Positions 1 to 31,490 of a stretch of DNA of 64,000 nucleotides are shown here, piece by piece. Position 1 is the first letter of the stretch. Each line of letters begins with the position of its first letter. The translations under genes were made by a program, and so were the position numbers. Under the pieces are notes generated by a model that had not been told where the DNA came from, made no database searches, and saw only the letters and a list, made by a program, of their open reading frames with translations. The stretch spans positions 20,501,001-20,565,000 of the forward strand of contig NC_088914.1 of NCBI RefSeq assembly GCF_963576675.1, written 5' to 3'. Source of the stretch: Euphorbia lathyris (Eukaryota > Streptophyta > Magnoliopsida > Malpighiales > Euphorbiaceae).

Positions 1-52
1 CACAGGGTTTGAATCAAGTAATTGATGTATGAATTTATCATATATAATACAG

Positions 53-166
53 GTTGAAGCTGTGTCTGAAGCCTTTGAGAACTTTCAGGAGAAGACATAT
101 GGAATGAAGGCACAGGTACATGCTACACCTGAAAAGAAGAAACAACGCAAACTTTTACTTCACTGA
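53..166 (+). CDS. Last exon of an unidentified gene (5' part outside window)
   Basis: A pyrimidine-poor acceptor (ATAATACAG) at 43-52 is followed by 37 in-frame codons and a TGA at 164-166. The peptide opens VEAVSEAFENFQEK and ends in a basic stretch, EKKKQRKLLLH. The charged, lysine-rich tail could be a nuclear localisation or nucleic-acid-contacting tail, but this is inference. No family is recognisable from so short a piece. The exon could also stop earlier, at the GT inside GCACAGGTAC, but the open frame to a stop favours the longer reading. A long A-run follows at about 285-308. Confidence 0.5.
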   Translation, partial: VEAVSEAFENFQEKTYGMKAQVHATPEKKKQRKLLLH

Positions 167-489
167 GCTCTGTATGGCTCTCTATTGTAGACATCACCAA
201 TCTCGCTATACTGCTTGACCTACACATGTGTGGCTCTATTTAGAATTTATACATACTATGTTGGTATTAATTGTTAAGGAAAAACAAAAAAAAAAAAAAA
301 AAAAAAAATTAAAAACTAAGTTTGTGAATCAGCAAATGTATAAATCCAGATCTTCTTACCCTTTTTCTTCATTTACATGTAAATCCCTGCTTATGTGTAC
401 ATGTTTCTCTCACATACGGACAATTGTACGCATATTGCAATTAATGTAGTTTCATTCATGTGTTTTGTGTTGATCATATGATCTTTTTT
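167..489. other. 3' flank of the first gene
   Basis: No coding feature seen. It contains an A-run of more than 20 bases near 285-308 and ordinary AT-rich sequence. It ends at the boundary of the TIR element that begins at 490. Confidence 0.4.
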
Positions 490-694
490 GGCAAAAAGCA
501 TCCTGAGGGCCTTGATCTTTCATTGTTTGGTGTATTAAGCATTCGATCTTTCATTTAGACACATTGAGCCCTGATCTTTCATTGTTTGGTGCATTAATCC
601 TTCGATCTTTCATTTAGACACATTGAGCCATTGATCTTTCATATATGGGTGTATTAGGTCCTTTTGTAAATTAGTTCATATATGGGTGTATTAA

Positions 695-1494
695 GGGCCT
701 GTTTGGTTCAACTGTTAGCTAATAGATGTTGTTGTTGCTGTTTGTTGTTTGCGGTTGTAGTAGGCTGTTTGTTATTAGTTGTTTAATTATTAGCGTTTTA
801 CTCCAAACCGCAGTAAACATATCGTTTGGTTAGGTTTATATAACCGCAGCGTTTAGTATTTTCTCTGGACACTGCAGCATTTTGGAGCTTTTCATGGATA
901 GTTGTTTGTAGTTACTTGGTATTGACAAAATTATCATTCTTATTTCCACAAAATGTGTTTCCTTTTTTACATTATTTTTTATTTCTAGAGCAAAATTATC
1001 GAAAAACAAAGTTTTGTTGCGTTCAATAAATTTTTTATTTTTTATTCTTTATATAATTTATTTTTATTAATTTGTATAATATATTTTTTATTTTATAATT
1101 TATTTGCAGATTAAGGGGGTGTTTGGTAGCTGCTTTTCGACCTCCTGTTTGCCTTTTCACTTTGAAAAGGAGAGTTTAAGGTTTTTGGTTAGACACCTCC
1201 TGTTTGCCTTTTGGAGCCGAAAAGTAGCTTTTTATAAAAGCAGGGAATCCCTGCTTTTTGGAATAGCAGCCTTTTCAAACAGCAAACTGTAACAGGAAAC
1301 AGCAAACAGCAACAACAAACAGCAGATAAAACAAACGGACCCTAATTTAAAACATGCCCATATTAGAAATAAATATATACTAACAGTAGCAGTTCAGTAT
1401 AATTTTACCAAACACTAATAATTAAATAATTAATAACAAACAGCTTACTACAACAACAACATCTACTAGTTAACAGTTGAACCAAACATGCTCT
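695..1494. mobile_element. Nested TIR element (Harbinger-like, TAA duplication)
   Basis: Terminal repeats GGGCCTGTTTGGTTCAACTG at the left and the inverted equivalent ending at 1494 extend about 45 bp into trinucleotide-rich sequence. Both ends are flanked by TAA (692-694 and 1495-1497), the usual duplication size of PIF/Harbinger MITEs. It lies inside the outer element and is itself interrupted at 1115-1342. Superfamily assignment rests on the 3-bp duplication only. Confidence 0.6.
1115..1342. mobile_element. Innermost MITE of the nest
   Basis: The 228-bp element starts GGGGGTGTTTGGT, ends ACAAACGGACCC, and is flanked by TAA on both sides (1112-1114, 1343-1345). Its interior is rich in CAGCAAAC-type repeats. 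It has no coding capacity. The similarity of its termini to those of the enclosing element suggests a related family. Confidence 0.6.
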
Positions 1495-1898
1495 TAATAC
1501 ACTCATATATGAATTGATTTATAAAAGGACCTAATACACCTATTTATAAAAGATCAAGGGGTCAATGTGTCTAAATGAAAGATCGAGGGCTTAATGCACC
1601 AAACAATGAAAGATCAGGGCCTTAATGTGTCTAAATGAAAGATTGAGGGCTTAATGCACCAAACAATGAAAGATCAGGATCTACTAGCTAATAGTTGAAT
1701 CAAACATGCTCTTAATACACCCATATATGAATTGATTTATAAAAGGACCTAATACACCTATTTATAAAAGATCAAGGGGTCAATGTGTCTAAATGAAAGA
1801 TCGAGGGGCTTAATGCACCAAACAATGAAAGATCAGGGCCTTAATGTGTCTAAATGAAAGATCGAGAGCTTAATGCACCAAACAATGAAAGATCAGGG
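1463..1898. repeat. 218-bp tandem duplication in the right arm of the MULE-like element
   Basis: The block beginning CTACTAG at 1463 recurs at 1681, with the same order of modules: the nested element's end, then GAATTGATTTATAAAAGG, then the inverted GATCTTTCATTT modules. The second copy carries the end of the inserted 695-1494 element, so the duplication happened after that insertion. Confidence 0.7.
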
Positions 1899-1917
1899 CC
1901 TCAGGATGCTTTTTGCC

Positions 1918-2721
1918 ATTTTTTTTTATCAGAAAATAAGATGAATGTTGGGGAAAAAAAAGAAAAAAAGAGATTCTAATTTAATTTTAGATGTTAAAAC
2001 GCGCCACAACGGTTTAGCTGTCAATAAGACAGGTGGCAGGTATACGTGGCAAATTTAGGATTTTCTAAAAAATACCAAAGTCCAAAGACAAGTGGATCAT
2101 CAATGGATCTTTCATCGCATTCCTGTATGGAATGTTTTTGTTGGATCTGAGTCCAATAGCGACACTTGTAAAACCAAAAAGAACATGCATTAGGCTAATC
2201 TAACAAAATCAAATCATTTAGAGATTACGATCGATTGTTAGAGAGAATGCAGCGATTCATGGCAGTAGAAAACCTCCAAGTCTGCATACAATTGTGGGTT
2301 CAAACACAATCCGGATTTCACCGAGTTCTATGCAGTACGATAAAAGCCGCTATCTTCAGATTGAAGAGTAACTGCGTTGAATCTTCTTTTTTCTTTGAAT
2401 TTCTCTTACATCCACTGGTTTTTGTTGTTGAATCAAATATTTTGTGTCAGTGCAGGTGATTCAAAATTTTAGCATCTCCTTCTGATTTCCTATTTATCCG
2501 AAATTGCCAGGATAATGGCTCTCTCCTTTTGCTAATAGGGAAATAGCTTTCCTAAACAATAACAGTAGATCACGTATAATTAATAAAATTTTATAATCTT
2601 GATCAGTTTCGGAAAAGGAATAGGAAACTATAACTATATATATTTTATAAAAAAAAAAAATCATTGTTATACAGTCTTGAAAAGTTCAATAAAGGTAAAG
2701 CATAGTAACACTAGTGCAATC
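1918..2721 (+). promoter_or_regulatory. Upstream region and probable leader of the kinase gene
   Basis: No recognisable coding exon. Between 2200 and 2460 there is a transcript-like, less AT-rich stretch with a 74-codon open frame (2235-2459) that matches nothing I know and may be a 5' UTR exon. The AT-rich interval 2560-2720 precedes the start codon. No TATA box or transcription start can be assigned with confidence. Confidence 0.3.
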
Positions 2722-2983
2722 ATGATTGATTCTAATAGTTTGGAATCATGGGATGGGTATCTTGACCGATTGTGGATCACACGAAAGAAGAAGGCATATG
2801 AAACTAGCAATGCCAAAGGCAATGTCAAGGAAGAATGGGAATTAGATCCTCATAAACTAACAATTAAACAATTCTTTGGTCGACGGATTCATGGTTTTGT
2901 TTACAAAGGAGTCTATGACGACCAAGATGTTACAGGTTATTAGAATTTCTATAATCTGATTATTTTATTTCTGAGTTGTGTTT

Positions 2984-3025
<42 letters not shown>

Positions 3026-5089
3026 TTTTACTTTTGTCAGTTAAGTTTCTTGAATGGGGTGACGAAGATAATATGACAAAGGCTGAAATCGTTTTATTGA
3101 GGAAAGCATTCAAGCAAGAGGTTTCTGTTTGGAAAAACCTGACCCATCCTAATGTTTGTAAGGTAAAAACACACAACTGTGGCTCAATTGTTACTGTCAA
3201 AAGATTCATATAAGACATATGATTTGCAATTGATTTCATGACATGGTATCAGAGCCTCCTCGACCGTTTGGTTCGAGTGCCTGCAACCCCATTAATTTGT
3301 GAAATTAAAAACACACTCTGAGATGGGCCTGTGTAGTACACTCCGTAAGCTTGAGATTTTAGTTCAATTGGTTCCATAACAGTTACACATTGAAGTCTTT
3401 AAAATATATAGACAATTAAATACTCAAGTTATGGTTGTTTTTTGCATGCAGTTTATTGGAGGTATAGCTGGTACCTTGGATGGAAGTGAAGCTGATATGT
3501 GTTGTATTGTTTCTGAATATGAAAGTGGAGGTACTCTCAAATCCTATCTCATAAACAACCACAAAAGAAAGCTCAATTTCAAGACTGTCATGCAACTAGC
3601 TCTAGATCTTGCAAGAGGGTTGGCTCCTATTCCTGAGATTTCAGTTTTTTTATTAGCCTATGAAAAAAGATTCTTACTAATCAACTATTTTGGTGTTTTT
3701 CTTAATTTCCTGCAGTTTAAGTTACCTCCATTCCAAGAATATTGTACACAGGAGTGTGAAGACAGAAAGCATGCTGCTTGATGAGAATCTAACAATCAAA
3801 ATAAGTGATTTTGGAGTTGCTAGATTCCAAGCTTTAATTCCTAATGAAATGACTGGTTGTACTGGCTCATATGGTTACATGGCACCAGAGGTATTGTGTT
3901 CTATTTTATAATTATAAATCCTTCCTTTCAGGAATTTAAAGCTGGTGAATACTAATAGCTAATTTTGATATTATAATATACACAGGTCTTTTTCAATGAA
4001 CCTTACAACAGGAAATGTGATGTATATAGCTTTGGAATTTGCTTGTGGGAGATCTACTGCTGTGAAATGCCATACCCAAATCATAACTTCTCTCAAGCCA
4101 CATCTGCGGTTGTTTATGGGGTAATACTTTTAGGACCTATTTACAGTTATTTATATCTAATGTTTATTGTTATTGGTAGCCTATAGAAATTTGTTGATTT
4201 TCCTTCCGAAAAAGCTAACAGCAACCGATCCTAATCAACCAGTTTTATTCTAATTTATTATACTTGATAATAGTGTGAATTTTCTTGGCTGGAATATCTT
4301 CCTTCTGAGGTGTCGTTCGGATCGGCGGGAGACGCTCAGATATCAATGCCAAAGTTAATATAGGATTTGAGAATAATAAGAATAATTAACAAAAGTTTAG
4401 AAGGTTTAGTGTGCATACCTGAATATCTTGGAGTCAAGGTATTTATATGGATTTTAGTAACCTTTTATCATTAATGGTGCTATATCTGAACAATCACGTC
4501 ATTAATGCTTATAATAGCTGTTAAGTATCATCTAAGTGCATTAATTACTAACTAATGCGGCGTCAGTTCTCTGCGTCCCTTGGTTTCTTCTGCGACGGTT
4601 CAGAGTGGACACGATGGCGGATGTACATTGAACGAGATGGGATGGTGGATCCTTTTCATTCAACTTCCTTCATCGTGTCTTACTCGGATAGCGGATCTTA
4701 TTTCCTTCCACGTGACGTGGAATAATGCTGGAGATCCTTTCTTTGTTTTCAATATTACACCTTTAGCTCTTATCACTTTCCAACAATTGTGTTATAAGAG
4801 TCAATTATGCCCATAAGACCATTGATTAGGAAGATAAGAAATGTAGGAGCTGAAGTGAAATATTTTGCGAAAAAAATTGCAGGATCTGAGACCAGAAGTA
4901 CCAAAATGTTGTCCGAAGTCAGTGGCAAAAGTGATGAAAAGTTGCTGGGACAAAGACCCAAATAAAAGACCAGAGATGGAGGAGGTTGTCTCAATGTTAG
5001 AGGGCATTGATGTATCCACAGGTAAAGGTATGACTCCTCTTCAACAACAGCCTAGAGGTTGCTTCTGCTGGAGCTTTTCCAGACACTGA
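2722..5089 (+). CDS. Raf-like MAP3K (C-group, MRK1-like) with degenerate catalytic loop, probable pseudokinase
   Basis: Six exons join in phase: 2722-2935, 3041-3162, 3452-3618, 3716-3890, 3986-4120 and 4883-5089 (339 aa, TGA stop). All introns are GT-AG. The layout matches plant cytosolic Raf-like kinases of the MRK1 type: an EEWELDP lead-in, VTVK with the ATP-binding Lys73, a DFG at 199-201, APE at 224-226, [15 protein letters not shown], and a Cys-rich GCFCW end. The catalytic loop reads HRS-VKTES (179-186) where active members have HRD-VKTEN, so both the proton-accepting Asp and the metal-binding Asn are Ser. The glycine loop is also degraded (GRRIHGFV). No frameshift or premature stop is seen, so the gene may encode a non-catalytic scaffold. 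ATG 2722 was chosen because the [13 protein letters not shown] segment aligns with the family N terminus. Decay of a recent duplicate is the alternative. Confidence 0.85.
3236..3345 (+). mobile_element. SINE-like fragment in kinase intron 2
   Basis: The intron contains GACATGGTATCAGAGCC followed by GGTTCGAGTGCC, resembling the A- and B-box spacing of tRNA-derived plant SINEs, and then a stretch with GATGGGCCTGTG. A related fragment occurs at 21100-21260. Boundaries are approximate and no target duplication was identified. Confidence 0.35.
4121..4882 (+). other. Long intron 5 of the kinase gene
   Basis: This intron is 762 bp, while the other four are about 100-290 bp. Its middle (about 4300-4700) is locally GC-richer and reads like LTR sequence (GCATACCTGAATATCTTGG, GTATTTATATGG), suggesting an old insertion. 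I could not define its ends. Confidence 0.35.
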
Positions 5090-5745
5090 AAATATCCAAA
5101 TTAGGTTTCTTCAATGCCTGTACTGATTTCTTATGTAAAGTAGTAAGTTTTTCCAAAACAAGTTGATGGTAAAATGTAAAAATTGAAATTTAAGTGTTAA
5201 ATGTTATCAATTTTGAAATTGTGCAATAACAAAGTTGTTTATCGTCAAATTTCAGGTCTAGTATCTACAATTGAGGGTTGAACGGAGGTATCTTATTAAT
5301 CATGAATCCTGTTATTTCTGTTCATTTACGTCATGTTATCACTAATCAGTAGTATATTACATTTGCATGTATGCGTGGAAAAAAATATTATCCGTGTGTT
5401 TCATGTCTTGGATTAAAAAATCCAAATATTTGATAGAATTTAAAGACATTTTTTTCCAAATCTATTATGAAATCAAAAAGAAAAAAAAAATTAAATTTTC
5501 TTTTGAATCAATTGATATGCCACTGGTGCAGAAGACATAAACATAATGGTGCAGAAGACATAAACATAATATTTACATTTATGACATTAGGATTAAAAGA
5601 AAAATTAGAAGAGAGGAAATGATATTATTGATCAACTCTCAAAATAGAAACAAGAAAAAGAGGAGAAACAACACTCCAAGCTCTACTATCTGACTCAGAA
5701 TCAGTCAACCTAGTTAAAGTATGAGCTACATGATTTATAAATCGA
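5090..5745. other. 3' flank of the kinase gene
   Basis: AT-rich sequence with no gene. A 23-bp direct repeat (GGTGCAGAAGACATAAACAT plus 3 bp) occurs twice in tandem at about 5526-5571. Confidence 0.35.
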
Positions 5746-6330
5746 CTAACAAATTAAAACAGACATAAAGATCGAATCCTCTTGATCAATTAAACCAAAC
5801 ATAAAGAGCAAATCCTCTTGATCATTGATAGGTTGAACTAGAATCTGACCGAAGACATCTTGAAACTCATTTGCTTTCAGCCAACTTAAAACTTCCCGCA
5901 CTAAGACCTTAAGCCTACCATTTGCAGCAAACACAAATCCAATAAAGTTTCTCAAGATGAAACCATATCCAACATGTTGAGATAGTGAAAACACATCAAA
6001 ATCGACATTATAAATAAGCGAACCAGGGACAGGGGTGACCAACTAGTTGTCGAGCTGGGGCAGTAGAAGCAATAGGTTAATGGGTATGATATTGGTTCCA
6101 CCAAGATACAAAAGCGGTGGATACGCTAAAAATTACTTCCGTCGAGAAGAGTTACTCCAAACAAGCTGATTATAATTACGCCATATATCCTAGTAGATAA
6201 CTGTCGCAACAGCAGAGTTAGAGATAGATTTATTCGAAAAAATATATGCCCAAAAATCAGCTAAATTGGTAAAATGTGAGTTGATATCCTCAATATTAGG
6301 GAAAAGTTCAGGTATGCAGTTCTTGTGTAG
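5746..6330 (-). pseudogene. Fragment of a LINE or RNase H-like retroelement domain
   Basis: The minus-strand frame 6042-5746 reads IYNVDFDVF and GYGFILRNFIG, the pattern of the RNase H-like domain at the C terminus of plant non-LTR retrotransposon polyproteins (an Asp-containing strand, then a GxGxILR strand). Further upstream on the minus strand, 6180-6330 has a degenerate reading resembling the tryptophan-rich linker before that domain. Frames are broken. Neither poly-A tail nor target duplication was found. This is a remnant. Confidence 0.5.
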
Positions 6331-7179
6331 TGTTTTTATGTTTTCCTACCTTATTAATATGGTGTAGAAAAAGTTGGTATTATAGTGGAATTTGCAAATG
6401 TTATTCTCCATAGCGAATTTATAAAACGTGCCACATCGCTCACCGCGCTAAATGATGAGGTATCGAGAATGTTCGGTGTAAGCCTTCTAGATGAACGGCA
6501 CCTACTTCGAGAGCTATCCATTGTATACACTCTAGCAGTCAAGTCAGAGAGTTATTAGAGAGAAAGTGTGTGTGAGATTTCAAGACTTTGAAAAAAAGGA
6601 TAAAAATATACTTAGGCTTGGCCCCTCATCAGGAAATAGATTTGGACACTCTAGCGTGTGGCAGATCCATATGGGTTTTTCTCTTGTGGTGGGTTATGAC
6701 GTGCCTTGTTGGTCATAAATCATGTTACATGTGAAATCCCATTTACCCCACACACACACAAAAATGTACCAACAATAAAAGGTTTTATTACAAGACAACT
6801 CATGATGTTCATATTGATCTATTATAGGCCGCTGCATCTAGCATTGGGTAGGCCTCATATAATGATTGTCATAGTTCTACCCAGTCTTTTGTTTCATTTC
6901 TTATGGAACAATCGCAAATACTGTTTTAATTGTGGATCTACTATAAAAAAAATTCAATGTGCAATTGTATTCCTAAATAATCTCATTTTTTAATTATTCA
7001 ACCATTTTTTTTACCAAGTTCAAATGTTTGTTAGATTAGTCAAAAGGAAGGAGGTGAAAATTCTCTATCCTTTTTTCAAGGATCAGGAGATTAGATATAA
7101 CGATAAAAAGAATTCTTAGTTTATACAAAATTCACTTCTTGATCTTCGACCCCCTCGATCAGTGCAATGGAATGTGTCT
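6331..7179. other. Intergenic, nothing recognised
   Basis: No exon chain, TIR pair or retroelement domain was recognised on either strand. Short open frames here have no family features. Confidence 0.3.
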
Positions 7180-7720
7180 ATTTATCTATCTCTTTGAAAT
7201 GGGAGGAGATTTGAAAAGGGATCTTAGAGTATCTAAGGTGGAACCAGGAGAGTCTCTTAATGCCTTCTTATTTCTTCTTATCAACGTTATTTCAAAAAAA
7301 ATTGTCATGATAAGGAAGAAGGGGAGAAAACACACACTTAGAGAGCACAATACAACAAGGAATTGTATATTGCGGTAAAAAAGGACGAATCACTCTCGAA
7401 AAGGAATCTATTGATTCTCTTCTAATTGGTTGAATCGTAGGTGCGATGATTTACTTTACGTACGAGGTATTGAGTTCAAGTCTAGTATGGCCCAGTTGCA
7501 CGAATAGAAAAAGCATCTAATTCCTTTATGCATGCTCCACTTTTGCATTAAATTAGCTAAAAAGAAAAAAGATTTTATCTTATGTAATTCAATTTGCTAG
7601 AAAGATATAGCTTAGTTGGTAGAACTCTACTCTTGTAATTGGGTCCTTCAATTACCGGTTGGATGTCTAATTGTCTAAACAGTAATGATAGTATCTATTT
7701 AGACTATATCATTTAATTGG
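7180..7720 (+). pseudogene. Nuclear plastid DNA (trnI-trnA region of the plastid rRNA operon)
   Basis: The sequence follows the plastid trnI-GAU intron 3' half, the trnI 3' exon (about 7440-7494, ending GGCCCA), the short trnI-trnA spacer with TTCATGCATGCTCCACTT-like sequence, then the trnA-UGC 5' exon (about 7603-7646) and the start of its intron. Many C-to-T and G-to-A changes relative to the conserved plastid sequence, for example in the T-arm of trnI, show an old nuclear insertion that has decayed by transitions. The split tRNAs cannot function here. Left boundary is approximate. Confidence 0.85.
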
Positions 7721-8511
7721 TAATGTAAATGAACCATACTATGTAGTCCTATTCCTTTTTTTTATGAATCAAAACACAATATGTAGTCCTATTCCTAATA
7801 AATTAACTCCAAAATAGCATATACAAATTATAAGAAAACCAAGAAGCAATAATCATGGAATTTAAACCTTCCAACTTTCTTTTTTGTTCAAGTATGAAAA
7901 AACCCTACAAATATGATCCATGTAATAAATGCCCAAACTTCCTTGGGGTCTCAATTCCAATATGATATTCATGCTTCATTAGCCCATACTCCTCCCGAAA
8001 GAATATCAATAGTTAAAAACAATCCTATACTTATAATCTAATAACTCCAGCCAATCAATTGAAACTTATAAAGTAAAACAATTCATTTAATAAATTATTG
8101 CTATTGATAATAATGATCCACACAAATAAAATCATCATAGTAATGTGCATCATTAACCACTTGGATTGAATAGTGTGGCTTAATTTTCTCTATAGTATTG
8201 GGCTTTGGTTATCATACACTTCTAGATACTGAGACTCTGGAAGAATCTTTTCCTTTTTTTAATTATGTATGAATAGATAAAAATAAAATGACAACAATTT
8301 TAAATATTCACTTAATCTTGCTACACATAGATTCCTTCCTTCAACAAGAATATAGGCAAAATCTAAGAAAAATTATCAACAAGTGTTATTTTTGGTTATT
8401 TACTAGTCTCCCTTCAGCATAAAAGGATGAATTGTTTTTTTTTTTTTTTAAAGAAAAAGAATGAATTGTTAGTGTGTACAATTTGGAAATATATGTGTTT
8501 GTATATATATC
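7721..8511. other. Intergenic, nothing recognised
   Basis: AT-rich sequence. A 17-bp phrase (ATATGTAGTCCTATTCC) recurs near 7740 and 7780. No coding feature seen. Confidence 0.3.
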
Positions 8512-8888
8512 GGTAAATAATTTATTAATCTCCTAGTTTTTACCTAACACACTATTTAGTCCCTCTATTTTGAAAAACACATTTTAAGGTCCCTATCTTT
8601 TGCCAATATTAACCTTGCAGTCCTTTTATCTATTCTTTTAGATTTTTAACCGAACATATCTTAGCTTTTAGGATAACCACAGTACAATACAAGTTGATCA
8701 TGTTACTCAGTTATTTTATATGTATTTGTTTATGCTAAAATATAACGATTACAAGTCTAAAAAAACTAGACAAAAGGACCAAAAAGTTAATATTGGCAAA
8801 AACTAGGCATCTTATAATGTGTTTTTCAAAATAGAGGGATTAAACGGTGTGTTAGATAAAAAGCAAGGGACTAATAAATTATTTACCC
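8512..8888. mobile_element. MULE-type MITE, copy 1
   Basis: About 377 bp with terminal inverted repeats GGTAAATAATTTATTA at the left and the inverted form ending TTATTTACCC at 8888. The subterminal sequence CCTAACACACTATTTAG is also inverted at the right side. It is the same family as 17272-17647, where a clear 9-bp target duplication is present. Here the flanks are AT repeats and the duplication is not clear. Confidence 0.75.
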
Positions 8889-9763
8889 ATATATGAGCAT
8901 CTATTTGTGTATTTTGTTCATGTATCAATTGAAGAGATTGATTAAGCTATCATGACAATAATCACCAGCATAATTTTTTGTTTTTTAGAATTTCACTGGC
9001 TTGTCATTTATCAATCGTTCAACAAGTCGAATTAGCGGCTTTTGAACGAATTTCAACATCAAAATGCCACCTGTATTCAAGCCATGTATGTCATTTGGTA
9101 TTTTTCAACAGTAATTTGGCCACATTTTCGACTTTCGTTTCCTAATTCGAAAAGTTACATCTGCAAGTCTTCATGTATTCAAGGACTCTAAAAACTTGAC
9201 AGAATAATTACCACATTCTACATGTCCCTCCAATACCGTTTGATGCCTGCGAACTTCAATTTCCTCTTTCAGACTCCAATTTTTTTATTATAGCTCAGAA
9301 AATGTTTTGCAGTAACTGTAATTTCTCATAAAGTTAAACCTTTTACCCATTTTAAAGCAACATGTTATCCCCATAATCTGATCAGGGAAGCTGTAGAAAC
9401 ATTTCTCTGATGGTAAACCAATAACATTGGAACATTCGACAAATTGTCCTTTTCGGCTTTACACTTTCCCCCTTTACCAACAACACAGGCAGAAACAACT
9501 TATACCTGAGGAAAGGGATCATCAGCAATTACCAACGTTCCAATTCCCTCCTATACATGTGGTGATGAATTCTGTGTCGACTTCTAACTCACTAAAACTG
9601 ACCAAAATGTGTACATCTCTCCAAGGTATGTGAACCTTTTCCTCCAGCTCAGCTGTACAAGAGCCATTTCACCATTTTATCCACAGAATCTAATTTTGGC
9701 ATACTGTACACAGACAGAAAATTAATCGATCGGAGAAAAAGTAGAGTAGCTTCTGTATCAGAC
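8889..9763. other. 3' flank of the SUMO protease gene
   Basis: The probable 3' UTR of the minus-strand protease gene occupies the part next to 9764. No other coding exon was recognised. No poly-A signal was assigned. Confidence 0.35.
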
Positions 9764-31478
<21,715 letters not shown>

Positions 31479-31490
31479 GCATGGATTTCT

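Larger units (their letters stand above)
490..1917. mobile_element. MULE-like foldback element, outermost of a three-level nest
   Basis: The ends are inverted repeats: GGCAAAAAGCATCCTGAGG starts at 490 and its complement ends at 1917. They continue inward as repeated GATCTTTCATTGTTTGGTG modules, read one way at 500-660 and the other way at 1550-1900. The 9 bp on each side (481-489 atctttttt, 1918-1926 atttttttt) differ at one position, which fits a Mutator-type 9-bp target duplication. There is no transposase ORF, so the element is non-autonomous. Two further elements are nested inside it. Confidence 0.75.

Noticed and set aside
228..449. 73-codon Lys-rich frame
   Set aside because: The Lys run is a translated A tract downstream of the first gene's stop.
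7440..7646. Possible tRNA-Ile and tRNA-Ala genes
   Set aside because: Only half exons of intron-containing plastid tRNAs are present and they carry many substitutions; not functional tRNA genes.
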